Source: an uncultured bacterium
GTDB lineage: Bacteria > Babelota > Babeliae > Babelales > RVW-14
DNA: 36,273 nucleotides
Direction: 5' to 3'
Assembly (NCBI GenBank): GCA_903825355.1
Contig: CAIKAH010000042.1
Coordinates: 1 to 36,273, forward strand
This document shows, one piece after another, positions 24,418-33,218 of this stretch. A model generated the notes under the pieces. It was given only the letters and a program-made list of their open reading frames with translations, was not told the origin of the DNA and searched no databases. Position 1 is the stretch's first letter; the number at the start of each line of letters is the position of its first letter. The position numbers and the translations under genes were made by a program.

Positions 24418-24777
24418 ATGCTTATTATCCCCGCTCTTTATGTTGTAGAGTGCTCAGATGGCTCTTTTTATGTAGGGCATACTGACGATATTCGTAAAAG
24501 AATAGCTTAACACAACAGCGGTATCTTTCGTCAGAGCTATACATTTAGCAGACGGCCTGTAAAAATTGTGTTTCAACAAGTGTTGCCTTCTCGCAATGAA
24601 GCTTTCCGTGCCGAACGGCAAGTCAAAGGATGGAGCAGAGCAAAAAACGAAGCTCTAATTGAAGCTCTAATTAAAGGGCAATGGCAAGATATAAGCGCTT
24701 TTGCAAAAGCATATGTGGTCCGCTCTTCCATCCCTGGGGGGCGTCCTTCGACAGGCTCAGGAGGAGCGGGATGCTAA
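24418..24777 (+). pseudogene. GIY-YIG nuclease-family gene broken by a stop codon
   Basis: The reading frame from the ATG at 24418 gives a YhbQ-type GIY-YIG domain: ALYVVECSDGSFYVG, DIRKRIA, then TAA (24508-24510) where the family has Glu before HN-S-G, then SRRPVKIVFQQVLPSR, EAFRAERQVKGWSRAKNEAL. A single GAA to TAA change explains the stop. A shorter product from the GTG at 24568 is possible but would lack the catalytic GIY-YIG part. The last 18 codons come from a palindromic repeat. Confidence 0.85.
24720..24769 (+). repeat. Palindromic repeat copy at the end of the GIY-YIG pseudogene
   Basis: CCGCTCTTCC (24720-24729) pairs with GGAGGAGCGG (24760-24769; one G-T). The core GTCCTTCGACAGGCTCAGGA is nearly identical to the hisS copy at 34077. 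Here it is read as RPSTGSGGAG. Confidence 0.85.
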
Positions 24778-24881
24778 ACTATTTTTTAAAAATGTATCGA
24801 GAGGTACCTGAGTAGCTATCTATTTTAGCTGCCACTTTTCCATGCCTTGCAGGGATAAAAAAGCAGGGCTTATGGGAGTAT

Positions 24882-24910
24882 TTGATTGTCATCAATCAGT
24901 GTGCTAAACT
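24882..24910 (+). promoter_or_regulatory. Promoter for the second beta-solenoid gene
   Basis: TTGATT (24882-24887), 17 nt, TAAACT (24905-24910). TTGAT/ATCAA (24882-24886 with 24891-24895) makes a small palindrome over the -35. Confidence 0.5.
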
Positions 24911-24977
24911 CCAGCCAGAAGCGACAAGCCATAGCAAGAAGATATTGGATAGTACCCAAAACAAAGGATGACTTTTT

Positions 24978-25745
24978 ATGAAATCATGCAAAGATGGCAC
25001 GATGGCGGGATATTCAGAAAAGAAAAGTGTTGCTGCCCTTGTTGCTGAAAAATGTGCTTCAGGGCCTATGCGCACCGCAGGTTCAGTCTCTTCTTCGCAC
25101 ACGGTGCTCTCTTCAGTGCACGTTGCCGGTTCCATAGACTTGCTTGATGTTGCCGTGCAAAGCGATTGTAATATTGCTGGCAGCTGTAAGCTTACCGATG
25201 TGCGGATTACTGGTGACTGTGCGATTGCTGGCAGCGCTAAATTTATTAAAGTTACGGTGGGTGGTAGATTGTATGTTGCCGGTGCGTGCAAAGCAAATAA
25301 TCTGACGGCCTCTGAAGCCTCATCATCTGGATTAGTTGTTTTTAATAATGCTACTATTGATCAAAAACTTGAAGCATGGGGCGGTTTAACTATTACCAAT
25401 AGCCGCATTCGTGGTATGGCTACTGTACGAGCTGCTTATCGTGGGGCATTTCTTGCCGAGCAAACTATCTTTAAAGATGTTGAAATTGTAGTAGACCGTC
25501 GTTCAGGTCATCTTACCATGAACAAAGTTACCGTTGATTTTATCATCATTCGCAAAAACCCTTCCTCAGGGTTTACTCTTTTTGGGGTACAAATTATTCC
25601 GCCGGTGCAAAAAGCGACGATTCTCCTTGATGCCACGATTGTTGATGGCGATGTCGAATTTCAAGATCTTCAAGGCACGGTAATTTTGCGTAATGGGGCT
25701 CAGGTGAGAGGGCAGGTGCTTGGAGGGGTAGTAGTTACGCAGTAA
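24978..25745 (+). CDS. Bactofilin-like beta-solenoid protein without signal peptide
   Basis: 255 aa, a paralogue of the lipoprotein at 23436. The C-terminal cap is nearly the same (ATIVDGDVEF, GTVILRNGAQVRGQVLGG against GTVVLRNGAQVTGQVIGG). Turns of about 17 residues carry IAGS/VAGS motifs, some with Cys (QSDCNIAG, TGDCAIAG). No signal peptide or lipobox is found and an in-frame stop lies just upstream of the ATG, so it is probably cytoplasmic or depends on another export route. Confidence 0.78.
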   Translation: MKSCKDGTMAGYSEKKSVAALVAEKCASGPMRTAGSVSSSHTVLSSVHVAGSIDLLDVAVQSDCNIAGSCKLTDVRITGDCAIAGSAKFIKVTVGGRLYVAGACKANNLTASEASSSGLVVFNNATIDQKLEAWGGLTITNSRIRGMATVRAAYRGAFLAEQTIFKDVEIVVDRRSGHLTMNKVTVDFIIIRKNPSSGFTLFGVQIIPPVQKATILLDATIVDGDVEFQDLQGTVILRNGAQVRGQVLGGVVVTQ

Positions 25746-25861
25746 AGTGTTTGCTTATTTTATTCTTTTTGAAAACTTATTGATTTGTTTGTCTTCGCCC
25801 ATGCATAGTAGTATTAGACTTATTAGAAGTATGGTAAAAAGTATACTTATTATGGAGAAGC

Positions 25862-26332
25862 ATGATGAAAAATATAAAAAAACTAACGGCTTTATTGTTG
25901 TTGCTCTCGTTGTCCCCAATATCGCTTATTATTGCTGCTGATGATATGCCATTTGAGGAAGATATTCCTTCCCTGGATGAAGCGATTGCTTCTGATGGAT
26001 TGCCAGCGGCAGATAATGCTGAAAATATGGATGATACGTTGCCCTCAGATGAAGCTGAAGCGTTGCCTCCTGTTGAAGAACATCCTCCTCTTTCTGTACC
26101 AAGTAAGCCGCTAGGAAGTGCTGGAGTAAAAGCGGCGACTAATCCTGCAAAAAAAGAAGTAAAAAAGACTAAACTAGGCAGAAAAAATAAAACTAAAATA
26201 AGAAGGCAGCGTAGGCTTCAACGTCGAAACAGAGCAATGCGCGCAAGAGCACAGGCAATAAAAGCAGGGTTTGGTTCCAAAAAAGCTTTAGCTGATAAAA
26301 AGAAGTCAGCTGCAAAAGCAAGGGAGAGCTAA
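25862..26332 (+). CDS. Exported protein, acidic then Lys/Arg-rich
   Basis: 156 aa. Signal peptide (ALLLLLSLSPISLIIA), then an acidic region (residues 26-80, many Asp/Glu), then a very basic C-terminal half (RKNKTKIRRQRRLQRRNRAM). The start has GGAGAAG upstream; the ATG at 25865 is equal. The basic part resembles RKAMRQRRLLKQAAKAG of the protein at 27170, suggesting a family. No function known. Confidence 0.7.
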   Translation: MMKNIKKLTALLLLLSLSPISLIIAADDMPFEEDIPSLDEAIASDGLPAADNAENMDDTLPSDEAEALPPVEEHPPLSVPSKPLGSAGVKAATNPAKKEVKKTKLGRKNKTKIRRQRRLQRRNRAMRARAQAIKAGFGSKKALADKKKSAAKARES

Positions 26333-26382
26333 AAGAAGCGGCATAGCATTAGAGCATAAACATAACGGTAAGAAGGAATAGG

Positions 26383-26978
26383 ATGAACCGCAATTTTCTA
26401 TGCTCACTCGGACTATTGCTGGCAATAGTGGGTACTAGTCAGCAGCTGGTAGCAACCAGTGCTACAGCTAGAAGAAATAACGTACCGAACGAAAAACCAT
26501 CATCAGTATCTACTAAGAAAAAAGCAAAAAAAGCAAACCAGCTTGCTGCAATGGTTGCTCCTAAAATCATGGGAGCAGAGCACCGTCAAGCCTTGATAGA
26601 AAGACGCCGTGCAGAAATAAGAGCGATGTTGAAAAAGCAAGGTAAAGGGGAATTTCTTAAAAAAGTATTCCAAAAAGGAGCAAAAAGAAAGCGTACAGGG
26701 CAGCCTATGCGTCCATGGGTGCGTAGAAGGCAATATAAGGCTAAAAGCCTTGCAGAAGATTTAGCGGCAACGCCAGGGTATGCTAGATTTGTTCCAGACC
26801 CAGATTTTGGCAAGCCGCATCGGGTTAACCTAGCTGCTGCAACCGCTGTAAATAAGCAGAGTGTAAAAAAAAACAAGGTACAAAAGTAAAAAATGTACCA
26901 GCGGAAGCATCTGTCAACCAGGAATTACATAAAAATGCGATGCTAAAAAAGATAAGCGATTATCACGGCATGTCATAA
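26383..26978 (+). CDS. Exported basic protein with probable -1 frameshift near its end
   Basis: The zero-frame product is 168 aa (stop at 26889), with a signal peptide and a Lys/Arg-rich body (RRRAEIRAMLKKQGKGEFLKK). At 26865-26873 there is a run of nine As followed by C (AAAAAAC, a classic slippery form). A -1 shift there continues the reading frame for about 34 residues (QGTKVKNVPAEASVNQELHK and on) to a TAA at 26976-26978. The extension has normal amino-acid content. It may be programmed slippage, an old indel or a sequencing error. Coordinates cover the shifted product. Confidence 0.6.
26865..26874 (+). other. A9-C slippery run
   Basis: Nine As followed by C, ending the zero frame 13 nt later; see the gene at 26383. 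Confidence 0.6.
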
Positions 26979-27010
26979 TTTAATTACATATATACATCAG
27001 CAAATACTCA

Positions 27011-27042
27011 AAGGGTATCTCATCATGAGGTGCCCTTTTTTT
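27011..27042 (+). terminator. Rho-independent terminator
   Basis: AAGGGTATCTCA (27011-27022) pairs with TGAGGTGCCCTT (27026-27037) with two G-T pairs and a 3-nt loop; T-run to 27042. It lies 33 nt after the frameshifted stop at 26978, which fits an end of transcript there. Confidence 0.88.
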
Positions 27043-27123
27043 ATGCCCGTTTCTAGCACTAAAAGCATTTTCTGTTTTACTTGTCTTTACTTTCTATTGT
27101 GAAATTTTAAATACTGGTACTAG

Positions 27124-27129
27124 TATAAT
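27124..27129 (+). promoter_or_regulatory. Possible -10 element
   Basis: TATAAT (27124-27129), 41 nt before the ATG at 27170; no convincing -35. Confidence 0.3.
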
Positions 27130-27169
27130 ATAATGACTAAGGATTATTTTTTTGATGGGGGCGGGGGTT

Positions 27170-29059
27170 ATGGAAAATAAATTATATGTGGTATTAGGCA
27201 TAGTCCTATTACTTGGACTGGCGGCACGGCCGTTGAAAGCAGATGAGCTAGCAGAGTTAGAAAAACAAGCAGCAGGCGGGACTAGCCTGTTTTCTCGCTT
27301 TAGTAATTGGTTTGGGGGTGCTCCTGCTCCAGCTGAAGAGCCGACAGAAGAGGCAGCCCGGCCTGAGTCTTCTAGCTTTCAATTGTCAGTGGCGAGTACA
27401 GCAGATATTGCTCCAGTTCCAGCGCCGCCACCAGTGGTAGCGCCTGCCGTCACAGTACTTCCTGCATCAACGCCTGTTGTTGTTCAGCAGCCACTAGCTG
27501 TTATCACACCGCTTGCCAAGCCTTCTCCTCCCTTGCCAGCTAGTAGCCCAAAAATGCAAGACGGGGGCCCTCAAAAAATGGCACAAAAAACTTCTACCCC
27601 ACGTAAAAAACAAGTAGGCACAGAATCAACCCTAAGTACTGATGAAATGGCTGATGAGCCACTAGATGCTCCAGTTAATGAGGGTTACTACTCTGCCTAT
27701 GAAGAGCAATCATCACCTCAGCATTATGCCAAAGAGCCTTCTGTTGAAGAAGGGGCAGAGGAAGCCGTTGCTCCTGAGTTCCCTTCAGAAATAAATGAAT
27801 CAAACGAGTGGCAAGAAGTATCAGCTGATGAAGCAGAGCGTAGTGATAGCGTGCATTCTTCAGGCGTTGATAGCACCCCAGCTAAGGGTCGGCTAGCTAC
27901 CCAAGAGGAGGATGTTTGGTACGAAGAAGAGGCCAGCAACAATGATGTTGCTCCAAGCGGTAATGAAATTGAGACAGCAGATGATGAAAGCAAAATAAAT
28001 ATAAAAAAAGGCAGTCTTGTTAAGCCTAGCAAGCCTAAGCTGAAGCCAGTGCTGCCAGTAAAATCAGCTGATCAACTATTGCTCAATGATGAAGAATATG
28101 AAGAGCTTTCTGATGATGGTGGCAACAGCGCAGCAGCAGGAGCAGCAGCAGATGTAGACGAATATGTTGAAGTTGAAGAAGAGATTGAAATACCTGACGA
28201 TGAGGAAGAAGCAGCTCTAGCAGCGGTAGTTGAGGCTGGGGTTGATACTCAAAAAGCAGGTGATGCAAAAAGTAAGCTATTAGGTCCTCAGTCGCCTGTG
28301 CTAAAAGATGCAGCTCCTGGTGCAAAAGGGCTTAAGCAGCAAGCAAAAAAAGGCAAAAAAAAGATAATCAAACGTAAAAGATGGCTGATGCGCAAAAAAG
28401 GCATGCTCAAGCGAAAAGCAATGCGTCAGAGGAGATTGCTAAAACAAGCGGCAAAAGCAGGCACAATTGGTAAAAAACTAGCGGTCAAAAAAAATCTTGT
28501 AGTTGCCAAAAAGCCTATCGTAAGCAAAAAACCTATGCCTAGCAAAAAGGTAATAAATGTAAAAAAATCAGGAAAGGGTAAAAAAATTATTTTGCGCAGA
28601 AGGCGCCTGATAAGAAAAAAGAGAGCTCTGAAAAAAGTGCCTAAGAGTTTGCCTCAGCGCAAAAGCAGTACTGCCGCAGTACCGGTTGCTCAAAAGCAAG
28701 GCGAGGCTGGTCAAAAACCAGCGGTGGAAAATAAGGTAAGCGGTACAGAAACATCAGCATTAGCAAAAGTACCAACAGTACTACCGGTAAAGACTGTTGT
28801 TGCGCCAAAGACAGCCCGTAAGGCGGCAAAGCCAGTACGCAAACAAAAAAAGCAGCCAATCAAACTAGCACGCCTAAAGGCTAGAAAAAGAGCCGCTGCA
28901 AAAAAACAACAGCAGAAAAAGGTTGCTGCGTCCAAAGCGTTAGCACAACCTGCGCCTAAGCCTGTACCTGCACCCACCACACCGGTGGCAGCCACAGAAA
29001 TAGCAAAACCAGCGCCAGTTGCTGGGCCTGCGGTGAAGAAAACGGGAGAAAGCAAGTAA
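27170..29059 (+). CDS. Large exported low-complexity protein: Pro-rich, acidic, then Lys/Arg-rich
   Basis: 629 aa from the ATG at 27170 (GGGGG upstream); the frame opens at a TTG 18 nt earlier. Signal peptide (LYVVLGIVLLLGLAARPLKA). Then a Pro/Ala/Val-rich segment (about 50-140), an acidic Glu/Asp/Ser segment (about 155-365) and a C-terminal third dominated by Lys, Arg and Ala with repeats of VxKKPxxSKK and RRRRLIRKKRALKK. The charge split suggests electrostatic binding to nucleic acid or to itself. No family recognised. Confidence 0.7.
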   Translation: MENKLYVVLGIVLLLGLAARPLKADELAELEKQAAGGTSLFSRFSNWFGGAPAPAEEPTEEAARPESSSFQLSVASTADIAPVPAPPPVVAPAVTVLPASTPVVVQQPLAVITPLAKPSPPLPASSPKMQDGGPQKMAQKTSTPRKKQVGTESTLSTDEMADEPLDAPVNEGYYSAYEEQSSPQHYAKEPSVEEGAEEAVAPEFPSEINESNEWQEVSADEAERSDSVHSSGVDSTPAKGRLATQEEDVWYEEEASNNDVAPSGNEIETADDESKINIKKGSLVKPSKPKLKPVLPVKSADQLLLNDEEYEELSDDGGNSAAAGAAADVDEYVEVEEEIEIPDDEEEAALAAVVEAGVDTQKAGDAKSKLLGPQSPVLKDAAPGAKGLKQQAKKGKKKIIKRKRWLMRKKGMLKRKAMRQRRLLKQAAKAGTIGKKLAVKKNLVVAKKPIVSKKPMPSKKVINVKKSGKGKKIILRRRRLIRKKRALKKVPKSLPQRKSSTAAVPVAQKQGEAGQKPAVENKVSGTETSALAKVPTVLPVKTVVAPKTARKAAKPVRKQKKQPIKLARLKARKRAAAKKQQQKKVAASKALAQPAPKPVPAPTTPVAATEIAKPAPVAGPAVKKTGESK

Positions 29060-29126
29060 GAGTGTTATGTTGCTGAATAACCAAGCGGTTTGTTGGCGTT
29101 ACTTTCTTTGAGTCTGCTAGCCCCGC

Positions 29127-29132
29127 TATAAT
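29127..29132 (+). promoter_or_regulatory. -10 element with a leader hairpin
   Basis: TATAAT (29127-29132) about 70 nt before the ATG at 29200. The leader holds GCCAC/GTGGC (29154-29158 with 29163-29167). No clear -35. Confidence 0.45.
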
Positions 29133-29199
29133 GAAGGTGTTGTTACAAGGTGCGCCACGTGCGTGGCACAAGGGTTTAATGTTTTGAGGGGGAGTAGAG

Positions 29200-30792
29200 A
29201 TGACTAGAAACAAAAAAATGGTGGTCGCCCTGGGGCTATGCGTGATGATGGGCATGAGCGGGTTGAATGCTATGTTTAAATCGGATAAAAGCAAGTTTAG
29301 TAATCCTAGCCCAGTACCTAGGGCAGGATCACAAAGAAGCCTTGTAGTGCCAACGGCTCCGCCACTTCATACTGATGATGGAAACCGGAATCTGCCAGCC
29401 CCTGACTACACGATTGTGAAGGGGGGAGAAAAGCAACTCAATCGGACGTTGTCATCTGGAACGCTTGATCGAGTGCAAGCAACTTATGCTGCAACTGGAG
29501 CGCCAGTTAGGTTTGCAGATTCAGATGGTGTTGATGCTGTTTACGTACCAGCAGCACGCACTCATGCAACCCCGAAGCCTTCAGCCCCGCCTGCGGAAGG
29601 TCATGACCTTTTTCAACCTGAAGTTCATCCTGCGGGTAAGCCAGTAGTTGGTAGATCGCAGCGTAATGCTGCTAGCACCCGTCGCGCTCTTTCTAACGAA
29701 GCGGATGAAAATGATGGAGATGATGTTAATGATCTAGTTGTTCCATTAAGCGCTGTACCCGGTGCTTCTCTTAAGCGAGGAGCGTCTGTGAAAAATGCGG
29801 CAGTGAAGCGAGGGGCTGCAGCTCATATCGGTGATGATGTTGATGATGCCGCAGGATTACGAGGCGGTGATGATGTTCCTAATATTCCTCGTCTCGCGCA
29901 AAAAAAATTAAGGAAAAAAGTATCAGCAAGCAAAATTGGCGTGCTTCCTCAAGATGAAGCTGCTGGTGTACCGTCCCCAGGTTCTGTTGCTTTGAAGCGA
30001 ACAGCCGTTGAAACAACCCTTAGAAAATTTGATCAAACACAATTAAATAACTTGAAGAAGGCACTGCAAGAATACAAGAAGACTCCTTCCCCACGAGCCC
30101 TGCGCGTAGAACAGCGTGGTGATATGCAGATTCAAATGCAGGCCGAAGGTCAAAACCCATTGATAGCAGCAAGAAAAGAAGTTGCTTCAGTTAATAGCGC
30201 ATTATCTTATCATATTGCACAACAGAAAGCTGCTATTTGTAGTCACATCGCTCAGCCCGTTACAGATTTGTTTATTGATCAACGAAGATCATGGAAAAGA
30301 TTAGGCATTTCGAGTTACGAGCAGTTAATGCGGAGAGCTACCTCTTTGATTGATAAGCTTGCTGATCCACGCCCAAAAGGCAGCTTTATGGAAAGAACGA
30401 ACCAATGGATTAGCAAACAATTTGCCCCTATGGGAGCTATGAAGGGGGCAACAAAGATTTTTTGTATTGTTGGGGTGGTAACTTTAGCATTAGTTGCTAT
30501 TAAAGCTGTGGGTATTTTTACCGGTGGTATAGGGCTGGCAGTGCCCGCGTTATGTGTTGGTATTTGGGCTGGCTTAAGGTGGTACAGAGATAGGAAATTA
30601 AAAGCAGCGTTATTACCAATGCTCACAAAAAACGGACTTTTAGCAGCCATTAACCTTGACAAACGAGATTTTGGAGCGATTTTTGATGCTGTTGCTAAGG
30701 CTTATCAGCACAGAGAAACAGAAAATGAAGCAGCCAATATGAATAAGCTTTTTAGTCTGATGGAGACATTGCCAGTGTTGCAGAAAAATTAG
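29200..30792 (+). CDS. Exported or membrane protein of unknown function
   Basis: 530 aa. Signal peptide (MVVALGLCVMMGMSGLNA), a long disordered Pro/Ser/Asp-rich region (about 25-260), a helical region (about 265-400) and two adjacent hydrophobic segments (about 412-455), then a soluble tail. GGGGGAG precedes the ATG. No family recognised. It shares the layout of its neighbours (exported, disordered, charge-rich), and a terminator follows. Confidence 0.7.
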   Translation: MTRNKKMVVALGLCVMMGMSGLNAMFKSDKSKFSNPSPVPRAGSQRSLVVPTAPPLHTDDGNRNLPAPDYTIVKGGEKQLNRTLSSGTLDRVQATYAATGAPVRFADSDGVDAVYVPAARTHATPKPSAPPAEGHDLFQPEVHPAGKPVVGRSQRNAASTRRALSNEADENDGDDVNDLVVPLSAVPGASLKRGASVKNAAVKRGAAAHIGDDVDDAAGLRGGDDVPNIPRLAQKKLRKKVSASKIGVLPQDEAAGVPSPGSVALKRTAVETTLRKFDQTQLNNLKKALQEYKKTPSPRALRVEQRGDMQIQMQAEGQNPLIAARKEVASVNSALSYHIAQQKAAICSHIAQPVTDLFIDQRRSWKRLGISSYEQLMRRATSLIDKLADPRPKGSFMERTNQWISKQFAPMGAMKGATKIFCIVGVVTLALVAIKAVGIFTGGIGLAVPALCVGIWAGLRWYRDRKLKAALLPMLTKNGLLAAINLDKRDFGAIFDAVAKAYQHRETENEAANMNKLFSLMETLPVLQKN

Positions 30793-30816
30793 TAATTTGT
30801 TCTTCTGCTGAAAAAC

Positions 30817-30846
30817 AAAAAGGGCATCCAATCGGGTGCCCTTTTT
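30817..30846 (+). terminator. Rho-independent terminator
   Basis: GGGCATCC (30822-30829) pairs with GGGTGCCC (30834-30841), loop AATC, flanked by A5 and T6. Confidence 0.93.
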
Positions 30847-30917
30847 TACTGCTTGCATCTTGCAAAATGGCAGCATCGGCGTAAGCTAAAATAAAACCTT
30901 AACTCGGGGAGCATGCG

Positions 30918-31430
30918 ATGACAAACAATAACAAAGCAGAGCGTGTTGGTATTCAAGTAGTCGATATGGACGTGCAAACACTGCTGCATCTGTTAAATAA
31001 AGCATATGCAGACGAATGGATTGCTTACTACCAGTACTGGCTGAGCGCCAAATTGGTTGAAGGGCCCATGCGTGTTGAAGTAGCGGCCGAACTTGAAGAG
31101 CATGCTCAGCAAGAGCTTTCTCATGCAACTAAAATAGCTGATCGTATTATCCAGTTGGGTGGTATCCCTGTCCTCAAACCAGAATCGTGGCAGACCTATG
31201 CCGGCTGTGCCTACGATGCTACCAAAAATGCCTATGTTCAGGCAGTCTTAGAAGAAAATATTAAAGGTGAGCAGTGCGCCATTCGTGAGTACAACGATAT
31301 GCTGGCGATGATTGGCGATAAAGACCCCGTAACCTACGATATGATTGTTGCTATTTTGGCAGAAGAAGTTGAGCATGAACACGATTTGACGCGGTTGCTC
31401 ACTTCGCTTAAGGGCATTAAGCTGGCTTAA
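30918..31430 (+). CDS. Ferritin-like protein (Dps-like/bacterioferritin type)
   Basis: 170 aa, four-helix ferritin fold. Di-iron ligands are suggested by E33 (DEWIAYYQYW), E66/H69 (QQELSHATK), E112-E113/E118 and EEVEHEHD near residues 150-157. C97 and C120 lie 23 apart; a cysteine pair near the di-iron site marks Dps-like 'thioferritins' (DpsL), so this subtype is likely. Such proteins oxidise and store iron and protect against peroxide. Single gene with terminators upstream. Confidence 0.82.
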   Translation: MTNNNKAERVGIQVVDMDVQTLLHLLNKAYADEWIAYYQYWLSAKLVEGPMRVEVAAELEEHAQQELSHATKIADRIIQLGGIPVLKPESWQTYAGCAYDATKNAYVQAVLEENIKGEQCAIREYNDMLAMIGDKDPVTYDMIVAILAEEVEHEHDLTRLLTSLKGIKLA

Positions 31431-31514
31431 TCGCCAGGGCCGGTAGCCAAAGCAACTATTGAATGGTAAACTGCACAGGATGAGCCGTGCAGGCATGCTA
31501 TTGAAGGAGTTGCT

Positions 31515-33194
31515 GTGGTCAAAAAAAAATTGCAAAAATTACCTGTTGGTGTTCAGAGCTTTGAAGATCTGCGTACTGATAATTATCTGTATGTTGATAA
31601 AACCAAAGAGGTTTACGACCTAGCAACGCAGGGGAAAGCATATTTTTTGTCTCGCCCCCGCCGCTTTGGCAAGTCACTTCTGTGCAGCACATTCAAAACA
31701 TTGTTTGAAGCTAAAAAAGAGTTATTTAAAGGCACTTGGATTGCAACTAGTGATTGGGAGTGGCAAGAGCACCCCGTAATTCATTTGGACTTGAGTAAAA
31801 TTCCGCATAAAAACCAAGAGGGCCTGGAAAAAGCTTTAACAAACAGGCTTATTGAAATTGGAAAAATCTACAAAATAAAACTCGAGCCACAGTTACCTGG
31901 GGCGGTGCTTGCCAAGCTTATTGATTCGCTTGCAACACAGGGCCCTAAGCCGGTCTTGTTGATTGATGAGTATGACCAGCCGATTATCGCTCATTTGGGT
32001 GATGACGATCTCTGTGAATCGTACCGCGGGGTGATGCAGGATTTTTACAAACCGCTCAAAGCATGCAGCGATTCATTGCGATTTCTATTCATTACCGGCG
32101 TAAGCCAGTTTGCTAAAATGTCTATTTTTTCAGCGTTGAATCATTTACGCATTCTATCTGGGCTAGCTAGCTCTGCAACGATTTGTGGTTACACGCAGGA
32201 AGAGCTTGAACACCATTTTGCTCCCTACATTGCGCAAGCTGCCAGCCATAATGGTTTGGTAAAAAAAGATTTATTAGCCAAAATTAAGCAGTGGTACAAT
32301 GGGTACTGCTTTGCCAATCCTCAAAAAGCACCGCATCGTGTGTATAATCCTTTTTCGATTGTAAATTTTTTTGCTGATGACAATGCCGAATTTAAAGATT
32401 ATTGGTTTGCAAGTGGCACCCCCACCTTTGTGATGCAATATTTTAAAAAGCACCAGTTTAAGGTGGCGGATTTTGAGAAGGTAAAAGTACTGTTTTCTGA
32501 GCTTGGTTCGTTACAACTAGCAGATATTGAACTTTCCACTTTACTCTATCAAGCTGGCTACATGACCATTCAGTCATACAACGCCGAAACTGGTGTATGC
32601 GTCTTGCAGTTTCCCAATTATGAGATTTCTACTGCATGTTCACAACAACTCATCGCCTACGCAACTACCAAAACCCATGCCACAGAGCTGAGTGAGCTTG
32701 CGATTGAATTGCGCGATTTATTCTTAAGCAATACTATTTCTGCCGCAACCTTAGCTGTGGTGCTTAAAAATATCTGTGCGCACATTCCCAGCACTGTTGC
32801 CCCACAAAAAGAAAAAGGGTATCAGCTGCTGTTTTGGGCAGTTTTACGCATCTCTGGGCTTAATGCTGTAGTTGAAGAGCCTTCAGCCGTTGGCCGGATG
32901 GATATTACCATTACGCTCGCCGATGATCAGGTGTTCATAATTGAACTCAAGATTCGTGGTTCAGTTGAAAAAGCACTTAAACAAATTATTGACCGTCGCT
33001 ATGCCGAAAAATATGAGGCACTTGGCAAAAAAGTAACACGTATTGGTGTGGTGTTTGATATCAGAAAACGTACCATTACTTCCTGTGCGCTTATCAAGCC
33101 AGTATTGAAAAAATCTCGTGCAGTAGCAAAGATAGCTGTCACGAAAAAAGCTATAGCTAAGAAAAAACCTGCAAAGAAAGCATCTAAAAAATAA
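31515..33194 (+). CDS. AAA-ATPase with PD-(D/E)XK nuclease-like domain
   Basis: 559 aa. N-terminal AAA-ATPase-like domain (PF09820 type): YVDKT, Walker A-type SRPRRFGKSLL, Walker B-type LLIDEYDQPI and FITGVSQFAKMSIFSALNHL. C-terminal DUF1703-type PD-(D/E)XK part: GRMDITI then VFIIELKIRG, with QIIDRRYAEKY. The last 28 residues are a Lys/Ala-rich, histone-H1-like tail. Function is unknown; the family is expanded in several host-associated and anaerobic bacteria and thought to act on DNA. A second, partial copy lies at 36046. Confidence 0.88.
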   Translation: MVKKKLQKLPVGVQSFEDLRTDNYLYVDKTKEVYDLATQGKAYFLSRPRRFGKSLLCSTFKTLFEAKKELFKGTWIATSDWEWQEHPVIHLDLSKIPHKNQEGLEKALTNRLIEIGKIYKIKLEPQLPGAVLAKLIDSLATQGPKPVLLIDEYDQPIIAHLGDDDLCESYRGVMQDFYKPLKACSDSLRFLFITGVSQFAKMSIFSALNHLRILSGLASSATICGYTQEELEHHFAPYIAQAASHNGLVKKDLLAKIKQWYNGYCFANPQKAPHRVYNPFSIVNFFADDNAEFKDYWFASGTPTFVMQYFKKHQFKVADFEKVKVLFSELGSLQLADIELSTLLYQAGYMTIQSYNAETGVCVLQFPNYEISTACSQQLIAYATTKTHATELSELAIELRDLFLSNTISAATLAVVLKNICAHIPSTVAPQKEKGYQLLFWAVLRISGLNAVVEEPSAVGRMDITITLADDQVFIIELKIRGSVEKALKQIIDRRYAEKYEALGKKVTRIGVVFDIRKRTITSCALIKPVLKKSRAVAKIAVTKKAIAKKKPAKKASKK

Positions 33195-33218
33195 AAAATT
33201 AGATTTTAAGGAATCACC

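Noticed and set aside
24508..24510. TAA read as an amino acid in the GIY-YIG gene
   Set aside because: TAA ends several certain genes here, so recoding is unlikely; a nonsense mutation is simpler.
28083..29055. Minus-strand frames rich in Leu/His or Ala/Phe
   Set aside because: They are complements of the Lys/Arg/Glu-rich gene at 27170 and have no sites of their own.
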